Source of the DNA: Wenyingzhuangia marina
GTDB taxonomy: Bacteria > Bacteroidota > Bacteroidia > Flavobacteriales > Flavobacteriaceae
Reading direction: 5' to 3'
Assembly: GCF_900130035.1 (NCBI RefSeq)
Contig: NZ_FQXQ01000002.1
Span: forward strand, 124,001-188,000
Length of the DNA: 64,000 bases
Numbering within the stretch: position 1 is the stretch's first letter; each line of letters starts with the position of its first letter. The position numbers and the translations under genes were made by a program. Under the pieces are notes generated by a model, which was not told the origin of the DNA, made no database searches, and saw only the letters and a program-made list of their open reading frames with translations. Positions 17,486 to 26,024 of this stretch are shown here, one piece after another.

Positions 17486-18906
17486 TGATGAAAAAATATA
17501 ACAAATATAATGTAGCCATGATGTTAGGAGTATCCGTACTCCTAACCTCTTGCTTGGCTGTGAAAGATTATAAACAACCAACTGTAAAAGAAACATCTAA
17601 AGAAGTTTATAGAGTTGAAGGGGAACAAATAAAACAAACAGATACGGTTTCTATGGCTTCTGTATCGTGGAAAACCATGTTTACCGATGCTTATTTACAA
17701 GCCTATGTTGAGGAAGCCTTAGAGAATAATTTTGATTTACAAATTGCCATCAAGCAAATGGAGTCTGCCGAGTCTTATTTAAAACAAGGAAAAGCAGCTT
17801 TTTTACCAACCTTTAGTATTGGGGCAAGTTTAAATGATCAAGAAGTTTCTAAGAATAGTAGATTTGGAAGTTTATCGGCAAACAGATCTATTCAGACTTA
17901 TGAGTTAAGTGGAAACTTATCTTGGGAAGCGGATATTTGGGGTAAAATAAGAAGTGGTAAAAGAGCTAGTTTGGCTAGTTATTTACAGTCTGAAGCAGCA
18001 CAACAAGCCGTGAGAACAGAATTGGTTGCTAGAATTGTAAGAGCTTATTATCAATTATTAGCATTGGATGCTCAGTTAGAAATTACCAACCAAACCATAG
18101 CGGTTCGTAAAAAAGGAGTAGAAACCATTAAGGCTTTAAAGGAGTCTGGACAAGTAAATCAAGTAGCAGTAGATCAAAATATTGCACAATACAATAATGC
18201 AGAAGCGCTTAAGATAGATTTAGAAGCTTCTATTTTTCAGTTAGAGAACAGCTTGAGCATTTTATTAGGAACAACGCCTAGAAAATTTGAAAGAAGTGAA
18301 TTGAGCAAGCAAGCTATTGATACTGATATGCAAATAGGAATTCCTGCTTTATTGTTAAGCAACAGACCTGATGTAAAATCTGCTCAATATGCTTTGATGC
18401 AAAATTTTGAAATGAAAAATGTAGCCAAGACCAATTTATATCCATCACTTACCTTAACAGCTTCTGGAGGATTTCAGGCATTAGAGGTAGACAAATGGTT
18501 GACTGGAAATTCAATTTTTGCGAGTATTATTGGAGGGATTACCCAACCTATCTTTAATCAAAGAAAGTTAAAAACACAGTTAGAGGTTGCTAAAAATAAT
18601 GAAGAACAAGCTTTGTTAAATTATAGAAAAGCCTTATTGGTTGCAGGTAGCGAAGTGTCAAATGCTTTGTATGCTTACCAAGCAGAAACTAGCAAGTTTG
18701 TATTTAGAGCAAAAGAAGCAGAAGCGTTGAGTAATGCAGAAATTAACTCTGAAGAATTGTTAAACAATGGTTACGTAACTTATTTAGATTTGTTAACGGC
18801 TAGGCAAAGTGCTTTAAGTGCAAAACTAAACTTGGTAGATAGCAAACTGCAACAATTATTAACCGTAGTAGATTTGTACAAAGCCCTTGGTGGTGGTGTA
18901 AAATAA
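17485..18906 (+). CDS. Outer-membrane efflux channel, NodT/OprM-type lipoprotein
   Basis: The protein is 473 residues with a lipobox (VSVLLTSC, Cys23). Two repeats of the OEP fold are present, with long coiled-coil helices (for example QAVRTELVARIVRAYYQLLA) and the RPDVKSAQYAL motif typical of NodT-family factors. The start ATGATG overlaps the permease stop. A strong terminator follows at 18931, closing the operon. It completes the tripartite pump. Confidence 0.95.
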   Translation: MMKKYNKYNVAMMLGVSVLLTSCLAVKDYKQPTVKETSKEVYRVEGEQIKQTDTVSMASVSWKTMFTDAYLQAYVEEALENNFDLQIAIKQMESAESYLKQGKAAFLPTFSIGASLNDQEVSKNSRFGSLSANRSIQTYELSGNLSWEADIWGKIRSGKRASLASYLQSEAAQQAVRTELVARIVRAYYQLLALDAQLEITNQTIAVRKKGVETIKALKESGQVNQVAVDQNIAQYNNAEALKIDLEASIFQLENSLSILLGTTPRKFERSELSKQAIDTDMQIGIPALLLSNRPDVKSAQYALMQNFEMKNVAKTNLYPSLTLTASGGFQALEVDKWLTGNSIFASIIGGITQPIFNQRKLKTQLEVAKNNEEQALLNYRKALLVAGSEVSNALYAYQAETSKFVFRAKEAEALSNAEINSEELLNNGYVTYLDLLTARQSALSAKLNLVDSKLQQLLTVVDLYKALGGGVK

Positions 18907-18930
18907 GCAATAGGATAATAATTAAACATA

Positions 18931-18966
18931 AAAAAAGCTCCAGCGTTAACGTTGGAGCTTTTTTTA
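18931..18966 (+). terminator. Terminator of the efflux operon (bidirectional)
   Basis: AAAAAGCTCCA and TGGAGCTTTTT flank a CGTTAACG core that can extend the stem. A-rich and T-rich flanks on both sides allow function for the convergent leftward gene ending at 18982 as well. Confidence 0.92.
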
Positions 18967-18981
18967 TGGGTATTTATATTT

Positions 18982-19458
18982 TTATTCAGGCCACAAAGCA
19001 TTGTCGTCTTCATCCCATTGAACACCAAATTGAATTTCTTGTAAGATATTGTCTGTAAACCAAAAAAACATATTGGCTTCATCTACATCTATCAATTCGT
19101 GATTAGGATTTTCAGGAGTAGAATAATCTTCAAATTCCATGTCTCCTAATTCGTGCTTTTCAATAAAATCTTGAACTTCTTCAATTCCTTTTCCTACCAA
19201 TCCTACACCATTCAATTCAAAATAACTTGAGTTGATGGTAATGGTTTCTAGTCTCCAATCTTCTTCTTCATCAAAAGAAAAAGCGATACCACAATTGTCG
19301 TAATCCCAAGTTTCTACAGCATCACCGGTCTCAAAATCTTTCTCAACTTCTTTATCAGTAGGCATTCCTAAAATGCTTAAAACATCTGTTTTTAACATTC
19401 CAAACTTTACTTTACCAACTCCTACTCCTATTTCAATGTTTTTTATTTGCTCAATCAT
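18982..19458 (-). CDS. Acidic cytoplasmic protein of unknown function
   Basis: The protein is 158 residues, strongly acidic, with no signal peptide or membrane segment. It has a short GVGVGKVKFGMLKTDVLSILGMP segment that resembles the 'regulated by distance to next turn' beginning of small alpha/beta proteins, and a WDYDNCGIAFSFDEE strand pattern. I do not recognise the family. It lies 34 bp downstream of the NtrC-type regulator on the same strand, so it may be co-transcribed. The intergene contains a small GGCC-AAT-GGCC hairpin. An immunity-like or adaptor role would be speculation. Confidence 0.7.
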   Translation of the reverse strand: MIEQIKNIEIGVGVGKVKFGMLKTDVLSILGMPTDKEVEKDFETGDAVETWDYDNCGIAFSFDEEEDWRLETITINSSYFELNGVGLVGKGIEEVQDFIEKHELGDMEFEDYSTPENPNHELIDVDEANMFFWFTDNILQEIQFGVQWDEDDNALWPE

Positions 19459-19492
19459 ATCATTTGGCCAATGGCCTTTTTAAGTTCAATAT

Positions 19493-20656
19493 TTATTTAC
19501 TAGCAAACATCTCAACATCTGTAGCACTAATTTCTTTTTCTCCAAGAATTAACAAACGTTCAACCACGTTTCTTAACTCACGAATGTTTCCTGTCCAATT
19601 GTATTCTTGTAATTTGCTAATAGCCCCCTCAGAAAAAGTTTTAAGAGCCATTCCTTGCTCCTTGGCAATAATTGCAGCAAAGTGTGTGATTAAAGTAGGA
19701 ATATCATCTCTACGATCGTTTAAAGAAGGAACTTGAATTAGAATAACCGCCAAACGGTGATATAAATCTTCTCTAAACCTACCTTCTGCAATTTCTTTTC
19801 GCAAATCTTTGTTAGTAGCCGCTAAAACTCTTACATCTACTTTGATGTCTTTGTCAGAACCTACCCTACTAATTTTACTTTCTTGTAAAGCTCTTAGTAC
19901 TTTTGCCTGTGCAGAAAGACTCATGTCTCCAATTTCGTCTAAGAAAATGGTTCCTGCATTGGCTGCTTCAAACTTTCCAGCCCTGTCTTTATTTGCTCCA
20001 GTAAAAGATCCTTTTACATGACCAAACAATTCACTCTCTATCAATTCTGATGGAATGGCAGCACAGTTTACTTCTACCATTGGAGCTTTAGAACGTTCAC
20101 TTAAATCGTGTAACCTGTGAGCCACCAATTCTTTTCCTGTTCCGTTAGGACCTGTAATTAAAACACGAGCATCGGTTGGAGCTACTTTATCAATCATATT
20201 CTTGATATGTTTGATGGGTTGACTCTCCCCTATCATTTCGTATTTTTTACTGACTTTTTTCTTTAACTGTCTGTTTTCTACAATTAATTGTTTTTGGTCT
20301 AAGGCGTTACGAACCGTGTTTAAAAGTCTGTTTAAATCTGGCGGTTTAGAAATATAATCATAAGCCCCCATTCGCATGGTTTGTACAGCGGTATCTAAAT
20401 CTCCATGTCCAGAAATCATAATGACAGGAATTTCTGGCTTTAGTTCTTTTATTTTTTGCAATACTTCTACCCCATCCATTTTAGGCATTTTAATATCACA
20501 AAGAATTAAATCATAATCATGTTCTTTGATTAGCTCTAACCCTATAATTCCATCTTCGGCTTCTTCTACATCATAGGTATTGTTTTCATCAGCAATAATT
20601 CTTTTTAAAACTCGTCTAATTGCTGCTTCATCTTCTATCAGTAATATTTTACTCAT
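19493..20656 (-). CDS. NtrC-type sigma-54 activator with receiver domain but no HTH
   Basis: The protein is 387 residues. The N-terminal receiver has the phosphorylatable Asp54 in LILCDIKMPKMDG. The central AAA+ domain has Walker A GPNGTGKE, the sigma-54 contact loop as GSFTGA (instead of GAFTGA), Walker B TIFLDEIGD and the R-finger region. The protein stops just after GNIRELRNVVERLLILGEKEI...MFASK, so the C-terminal Fis-type DNA-binding helix pair is absent. Such forms exist in Bacteroidota and may act from solution or through a partner. It follows the NatAB-like genes by 19 bp, implying an operon. No cognate kinase is adjacent. Confidence 0.93.
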   Translation of the reverse strand: MSKILLIEDEAAIRRVLKRIIADENNTYDVEEAEDGIIGLELIKEHDYDLILCDIKMPKMDGVEVLQKIKELKPEIPVIMISGHGDLDTAVQTMRMGAYDYISKPPDLNRLLNTVRNALDQKQLIVENRQLKKKVSKKYEMIGESQPIKHIKNMIDKVAPTDARVLITGPNGTGKELVAHRLHDLSERSKAPMVEVNCAAIPSELIESELFGHVKGSFTGANKDRAGKFEAANAGTIFLDEIGDMSLSAQAKVLRALQESKISRVGSDKDIKVDVRVLAATNKDLRKEIAEGRFREDLYHRLAVILIQVPSLNDRRDDIPTLITHFAAIIAKEQGMALKTFSEGAISKLQEYNWTGNIRELRNVVERLLILGEKEISATDVEMFASK

Positions 20657-20675
20657 TCTTGTTTAATATCAAAGG

Positions 20676-21920
20676 TTATTTTTGAAACATCCATTTTACC
20701 AATTGTTTCATACTTGGTTTGTTACCGTAGGTTAAAATTCCGATTCTGTAAATTTTACTAGCAACATATACCGTTGTGATAAAACTAACCAATAATAATG
20801 CCAAGGACAAAATTATTTGCCACATAGGAACTCCAAAAGGGATCCGCATTAGCATCACCACAGGAGAGGTAAATGGTACAAATGAAAACAACAGGGCTGT
20901 ACTTCCGTTTGGATTTCCGTTGATTACCGTTACAATGCCAATATACACGGCAAACATTAGCGGTAATAAAATAGGATGCACAAATTGTTGTGTGTCGGTT
21001 TCACTACTTACAGCAGCTCCTACAGCAGCATAAAAACTACTGTATAATAGGTATCCACTTAAAAAGAAAAACACAAAACCGACAAAGATTTCGGTATAGT
21101 TGATTTCCCAAATAATGTTGAATATTTGTTCTATTTTATCTGAATTCCCTCCAACTGACGGGAAATATATTTGCAATAAGAACAATCCTCCTAAAAGTAA
21201 AATCCCCCATATTAAAAATTGTAGAATTCCAGCCAAAGCATTTCCAATGATTTTTCCTAACATTAGCTGAAAAGGTTTTACGGTACAAACCATAATTTCT
21301 ACCACACGGCTGTTTTTTTCTTCTATAATACTACGCATTACAGAATTACCATAAATAATAACAAACATCATAATTAAATAACCACTTCCAATGGCAACCG
21401 TACCTTTTACCCATTTTTGAATGGTAGCATGGGAATCATCTTTTTTACTGTAATGGATAGGAGTATTCTCAGTAGCTTGCTTAATAACAGCTTCCTTAAC
21501 ACCTTTGTTTTTTAACTGCTGTAAAACCCAATGCTTTTCTAAAATGGTTTCTAGAGAGTGTAAGGGAATTTTATCATCTCCATAAATCTCCATCATGTTA
21601 GATAATGGGTTTGCATATACCAAACCATTTAAATCCTGATCATTTACAAGTTTTTTAGCAGCCTTAAAAGAAATAACCGTTCTGTATTCTACTGTAATAT
21701 TTTGATTTTCTTTTTGAATATCAGCCGCTATTTCCGGAGTGGTCACCGCTAAAATAGAAACCTGTTTATAGTTTTCTTTGTTCTCTTTACTCGCAAAATA
21801 AAAGATAGCTGCAAACATTCCAATCATTAATATTGGACTTAAAAAAATCAATACTAAATATGCTTTGCTACGAACTTTAGTAATGAACTCACGTTGTATA
21901 ATAAGAAGTAACTTATGCAT
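20676..21920 (-). CDS. ABC-2 type exporter permease, NatB-like
   Basis: The protein is 414 residues. An N-terminal TM helix (FITKVRSKAYLVLIFLSPILMIG) is followed by a large extracytoplasmic domain (about 40-190) and then five hydrophobic segments, the plan of the NatB/YhaP-type ABC-2 permeases. Its start overlaps the end of the ATPase gene by 8 bp, so the two are translationally coupled. Family members export sodium or small amphiphiles; the substrate here is unknown. The sigma-54-type regulator follows directly. Confidence 0.9.
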   Translation of the reverse strand: MHKLLLIIQREFITKVRSKAYLVLIFLSPILMIGMFAAIFYFASKENKENYKQVSILAVTTPEIAADIQKENQNITVEYRTVISFKAAKKLVNDQDLNGLVYANPLSNMMEIYGDDKIPLHSLETILEKHWVLQQLKNKGVKEAVIKQATENTPIHYSKKDDSHATIQKWVKGTVAIGSGYLIMMFVIIYGNSVMRSIIEEKNSRVVEIMVCTVKPFQLMLGKIIGNALAGILQFLIWGILLLGGLFLLQIYFPSVGGNSDKIEQIFNIIWEINYTEIFVGFVFFFLSGYLLYSSFYAAVGAAVSSETDTQQFVHPILLPLMFAVYIGIVTVINGNPNGSTALLFSFVPFTSPVVMLMRIPFGVPMWQIILSLALLLVSFITTVYVASKIYRIGILTYGNKPSMKQLVKWMFQK

Positions 21921-22836
21921 TTTCTATGGTTTTGATAAAGATGTCTTGTAAACTTGGGGTGTGTTGTTTGTAAGAAATTACTTTTCCTACTTTTAATAAA
22001 TCCTGTAACAAATGATCGGTTTCTTTTTGATTGTTTACAACTTCAAAACGAATTTCATCGTCTTCTTTTTGGATGATATTCGTTTTATAAGCAGCATTAT
22101 TTAAAAACAATGCTAACTCGTTTTCTTGATAATTAGCAAGTGTGACTTCAAAAGTTTCTTGAATATATTTTTTCTGAATATTCTGAATGCTTCCTTCTAA
22201 CAAAATATTTCCATGATGAATTAAACACAAAGCATCACACATTTCTGCTACAGACTCCATTCTGTGAGAAGAGAAAATAACAGTTGTTCCATTTTTCGCC
22301 AAAGTTTTGATTTCTTTAGCAATTAAATTCGCGTTAATAGGATCAAAACCACTAAAAGGCTCGTCTAAAATCAATAAATCTGGTTGATGTAAAACAGTAA
22401 TAATAAACTGTACTTTTTGAGCCATTCCTTTAGAAAGTCCTTGGATTTTCTTTTTTCTCCAATCTGTAATATCAAACCTATCTAACCAATAATTTAACTG
22501 TTCTAAAGCCTTGGTTTTAGTCATTCCCTTTAGTTGACCAAAATACAAAGCTTGCTCTTCTATGGTCATGTTTTTATACAAACCACGCTCTTCGGGCAAA
22601 TAACCAATATGTCTTACCGCATTAGGAGTCATAGGAATTCCTTTGAAAATAATATTTCCGCTATTGGCATCAATAATTTGATTAAGAATTCTAATCAATG
22701 ATGTTTTTCCTGCCCCATTTTGACCAATCAATCCATACACACTCCCTTTGTTTATTTCTATGGATATATGGTTTAAGGCTGTTTTAGTACCGTAGGTTTT
22801 GTATAACTTTTGAATACTGATGATAGGTTCTTGCAT
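21913..22836 (-). CDS. ABC transporter ATP-binding protein, NatA-like
   Basis: The protein is 307 residues. Walker A is GQNGAGKTSL, the signature is LSKGMAQKVQ (a degenerate LSGGQ typical of this subfamily), Walker B is LLILDEPFSGFDP, and the H-loop is IFSSHRM. A C-terminal extension of about 90 residues after the nucleotide-binding domain is usual for NatA. It is first in a leftward operon with the permease (8-bp overlap) and an NtrC-type regulator. A good -7 box lies at 22866-22873. Confidence 0.95.
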   Translation of the reverse strand: MQEPIISIQKLYKTYGTKTALNHISIEINKGSVYGLIGQNGAGKTSLIRILNQIIDANSGNIIFKGIPMTPNAVRHIGYLPEERGLYKNMTIEEQALYFGQLKGMTKTKALEQLNYWLDRFDITDWRKKKIQGLSKGMAQKVQFIITVLHQPDLLILDEPFSGFDPINANLIAKEIKTLAKNGTTVIFSSHRMESVAEMCDALCLIHHGNILLEGSIQNIQKKYIQETFEVTLANYQENELALFLNNAAYKTNIIQKEDDEIRFEVVNNQKETDHLLQDLLKVGKVISYKQHTPSLQDIFIKTIENA

Positions 22837-22865
22837 AAATGCTAAAATTCTTTTTTAAGAGATTT

Positions 22866-22902
22866 CAAAGATATTATATGTAAGGTATATATCCTTTACA
22901 TA
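22866..22902 (-). promoter_or_regulatory. Promoter of the NatAB-like operon with an adjacent inverted repeat
   Basis: CAAAGATA at 22866-22873 is TATCTTTG on the minus strand, an exact TAnnTTTG box about 30 bp from the start codon. Just upstream, TATGTAAGG (22877-22885) and CCTTTACATA (22893-22902) form an inverted repeat with a single-base bulge that could be an operator. Confidence 0.6.
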
Positions 22903-23044
22903 AACAAATTAATTCTTCAGTATTTGAAATAGATGCCTCCACATTCTTTTGATTAATAAATATTAAAACACCATTTTAACACCTATTGTTTTGTTTTATT
23001 GACTGATTATTGACTGTATTTTTATGAAATTAACATATGTATTG

Positions 23045-23074
23045 TGCATGCATAGTTATTTTTTCTTATCTTTA
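23045..23074 (+). promoter_or_regulatory. MarR gene promoter with palindrome
   Basis: TGCATGCA (23045-23052) is a perfect 8-bp palindrome within ATGTATTGTGCATGCATA, placed at the -33 region relative to a near -7 box TATCTTTA (23067-23074). The ATG is at 23088. Autoregulation by the MarR protein is inferred. Confidence 0.5.
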
Positions 23075-23087
23075 AAAGAAAAACAAC

Positions 23088-23528
23088 ATGAAAGGAGTCA
23101 ATGATGTAAATTTTGATTACTTATATAGGTGGACTTGGCAGTCCATTCAGAAAATGTATAATGAAGAAGCCCAGAAAAGAGAGAGCTCAATGACTATTGG
23201 TTTTGTTTTAATTAATATTCATTCAAAAAATGGAACTCCTTCAACGATGCTTGGTCCTCGTATGGGTATAGAAGCTACTAGTTTATCTAGAACATTAAAT
23301 AAAATGGAAGAACTAGGACTTATTTATAGAGAAAAAAACCCAAATGATGGTAGAAGTGTTTTAATTAAATTAACCCCTAAAGGAAAACAGCAAAGAGAAG
23401 TTTCTAAAGAAATAGTCTTAAAATTTAACCACACAGTAGCCGAAAATTTGACTAAAAAACAGATAGAGATTTTTTTAGATGTGACAGAAACCATTCAAGA
23501 ATTGATAGAACAAAAATTAATCTTTTAA
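23088..23528 (+). CDS. MarR-family regulator of the beta-oxidation operon
   Basis: The protein is 146 residues, full MarR length. The winged helix is evident in MGIEATSLSRTLNKMEELGLI followed by the wing NPNDGRSVLIKLTPKG, and long helices on either side form the dimer interface. The hydroxyacyl-CoA dehydrogenase starts one base after its stop, so they are co-transcribed. Position at the head of a fad operon suggests repression relieved by an acyl-CoA, as in other MarR-type lipid regulators; the ligand is inferred. Confidence 0.93.
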   Translation: MKGVNDVNFDYLYRWTWQSIQKMYNEEAQKRESSMTIGFVLINIHSKNGTPSTMLGPRMGIEATSLSRTLNKMEELGLIYREKNPNDGRSVLIKLTPKGKQQREVSKEIVLKFNHTVAENLTKKQIEIFLDVTETIQELIEQKLIF

Positions 23529-23529
23529 G

Positions 23530-25932
23530 ATGAAAAAACATATAAAAAAAATAGCAGTTATTGGATCTGGAATCATGGGATCTGGTATTGCTTGTCATTT
23601 TGCAAACATTGGTGTTCAGGTTTTATTATTAGATATCGCCCCAAAAGAATTATCTGAAACAGAAGAAGCTAAAGGTTTAACTTTAGATCATCCTTTGGTA
23701 AAAAATAGGATTGTAAACACCAATTTACAGTCGGCCATAAAATCTAACCCTGCCTCTTTATATGATAAAAAGTTTGCTGATAGAATTGAAACAGGAAACT
23801 TAGATACGGATCTTAAGAAATTAGGAGATGTTGATTGGATTATTGAAGTAGTTGTGGAAAGACTAGACATCAAACAAAAAGTGTTTGAACAAATAGAAGC
23901 CCATAGAAAGCCTGGAACAATTGTTTCTAGTAACACTTCAGGAATTCCAATTCAGTATATGAACAAAGGACGTTCTCAAGATTTTAGAGAACATTTTGCT
24001 GTAACTCACTTTTTTAATCCTGCCAGATACTTAAAACTTTTTGAAGTAGTTCCGGGTCCAGATTGTAAAAAAGAAGTGGTAGATTTTTTAATGAATTTTG
24101 GTTCTAAGTTTTTAGGAAAAACAACAGTGTTAGCTAAAGATACTCCTGCTTTTATAGGAAATAGAATTGGGATTTTTGGAATTATGAGCATGCTCCATAT
24201 TGTAAAAGAATTGGACATGACCGTAGAAGAAGTTGATAAGCTAACAGGACCTGTTATTGGTAGACCCAAATCTGCAACTTTTAGAACCGTTGATGTTGTT
24301 GGATTAGATACCTTGGTACATGTGGCTAATGGACTGTATGAAAATTGTAAGGAAGATGAAGCTGTAGCTTTATTCAAAATCCCTGATTTTATTCAAACCA
24401 TGTTAGATAATAAATGGTTGGGAAGTAAAACTGGAAAAGGATTCTATAAAAAACACGAAGATCACCAAGGTAAAAAATCCATATTAGCTTTAGATTTAAA
24501 TACTTTAGAATATAGCACTTCTAAAAAAGTAAGTTTTAAAAGCCTTGCAGCAACGAAAACAATTGATAGGGTTGCAGATAGATTTAAAATTTTAATAAAA
24601 GGACAAGACAAAGCAGGTGAGTTTTACAGAAAAACATTCGCAGCGTTGTTTGCTTATGTTTCTAATAGAATTCCAGAAATATCTGATGAAATTTACCGAA
24701 TAGATGATGCCATGAAAGCTGGTTTTGGTTGGCAACATGGACCTTTTGAAATATGGGATGCTATTGGTTTTGAAAAAGGGTTGACTTTAATTGAAGATGA
24801 AGGACTTACTTGTGCAAGTTGGATTCAAGATTTTAAAGATTCTGATAGCTCATCTTTTTATACCGTAAAAGAAGGAAAGAAATATGTATATGACATTGCT
24901 TCTAAAACTCAAATAAAAATTCCAGGGCAAGATAGTTTTATCATTTTAGAAAATATTAGAGAAGCCAAAACCATTTGGTCTAATTCAGAAGCTTCCATTC
25001 AACATTTAGGAGATGGTGTTTTAAACGTAGAGTTTCAGTCTAAAATGAATACTTTGGGTAGTGGTGTTTTACAAGCTATTAACAAAGGAATTGATTTAGC
25101 TGAAACGGAATATGATGCGGTGATTTTAGGAAATCAAGCAACTAATTTTTCTGTAGGTGCTAATTTAGCCATGATATTTTTACTAGCTGTTGAGCAGGAA
25201 TATGATGAGTTAAATTTTGCAGTTCAGTATTTTCAAAATACGGTCATGAGAATGAGATACTCCTCCTGTCCTACTCTAATCACTCCAAGAGGTATGACTT
25301 TAGGTGGTGGTTGTGAATTAAGTTTACATGCTGATAAAGTAATTGCTGCTGCAGAAACTTATACAGGTTTGGTTGAATTTGGTGTAGGAGTTATTCCTGG
25401 AGGTGGTGGAACAAAGGAAATGACCAAAAGAGTGTCTGACATGGTTTTAAAAGATGATGTAAAGCTAAACAGAATGAGAGATGCTTTCATTAACATTGCC
25501 ATGGCCAAAGTCGCAACATCAGCTCATGAAGCTTATGATTTAGGATATTACGTTCAACATAAAGATTTGGTGGTTGTTAATGAACATCAACAAATTGCAA
25601 CCGCTAAAAAATATGCAAGGCAAATGTTAGATGATGGTTACTTAATTCCTACTCCACAAAAAGTAAAAGTTTTAGGGCAACAAGTTTTAGGAATGTTCCA
25701 AGTAGGAGCTGATAGTTTGGTAGCCGGAAAATATGCATCGGAACACGATAGATTAATTGCAAATAAATTAGGATATGTAATGGCTGGTGGAGATTTATCT
25801 GAACCCTCATTTGTATCAGAACAATATTTGTTGAATTTAGAACGAGAAGCTTTTTTATCTCTTTTAGGAGAAAAGAAAACATTGGAAAGAATTCAGCACA
25901 TGTTAAAAACAGGGAAACCGTTAAGGAATTAG
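23530..25932 (+). CDS. 3-hydroxyacyl-CoA dehydrogenase / enoyl-CoA hydratase fusion
   Basis: The protein is 800 residues. The NAD-binding hydroxyacyl-CoA dehydrogenase comes first (Rossmann GSGIMGSGIACHFANIG; AVTHFFNPARYLKLFEVV; second helical domain about 185-400). A crotonase domain follows at about 490-700 (oxyanion-hole segments NFSVGANLAMIF and TLGGGCELSLHAD, then GVGVIPGGGGTKEM). This order is the reverse of E. coli FadB, and is the arrangement seen in many Bacteroidota and Gram-positive FadN-like proteins. It performs the hydration and second oxidation of beta-oxidation and works with the thiolase encoded next. Confidence 0.95.
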   Translation: MKKHIKKIAVIGSGIMGSGIACHFANIGVQVLLLDIAPKELSETEEAKGLTLDHPLVKNRIVNTNLQSAIKSNPASLYDKKFADRIETGNLDTDLKKLGDVDWIIEVVVERLDIKQKVFEQIEAHRKPGTIVSSNTSGIPIQYMNKGRSQDFREHFAVTHFFNPARYLKLFEVVPGPDCKKEVVDFLMNFGSKFLGKTTVLAKDTPAFIGNRIGIFGIMSMLHIVKELDMTVEEVDKLTGPVIGRPKSATFRTVDVVGLDTLVHVANGLYENCKEDEAVALFKIPDFIQTMLDNKWLGSKTGKGFYKKHEDHQGKKSILALDLNTLEYSTSKKVSFKSLAATKTIDRVADRFKILIKGQDKAGEFYRKTFAALFAYVSNRIPEISDEIYRIDDAMKAGFGWQHGPFEIWDAIGFEKGLTLIEDEGLTCASWIQDFKDSDSSSFYTVKEGKKYVYDIASKTQIKIPGQDSFIILENIREAKTIWSNSEASIQHLGDGVLNVEFQSKMNTLGSGVLQAINKGIDLAETEYDAVILGNQATNFSVGANLAMIFLLAVEQEYDELNFAVQYFQNTVMRMRYSSCPTLITPRGMTLGGGCELSLHADKVIAAAETYTGLVEFGVGVIPGGGGTKEMTKRVSDMVLKDDVKLNRMRDAFINIAMAKVATSAHEAYDLGYYVQHKDLVVVNEHQQIATAKKYARQMLDDGYLIPTPQKVKVLGQQVLGMFQVGADSLVAGKYASEHDRLIANKLGYVMAGGDLSEPSFVSEQYLLNLEREAFLSLLGEKKTLERIQHMLKTGKPLRN

Positions 25933-26024
25933 TTTTGCATTAAGCCTTAGGCTACAAGCTGTAGGCTATTAATTAATACTCAAAAAGCATAAGGCATATT
26001 GCTTAGAGCCAAAAGCATAAAATT

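Noticed and set aside
19461-19482. GGCC-AAT-GGCC hairpin as terminator
   Set aside because: The stem is only 4 bp and the gap lies between two same-strand genes, so it is not counted as a terminator.
25933-26024. Terminator between the hydroxyacyl-CoA dehydrogenase and thiolase genes
   Set aside because: Only a 5-bp stem (CTACA-AGC-TGTAG) without a T-run is present, so operon continuity is more likely.
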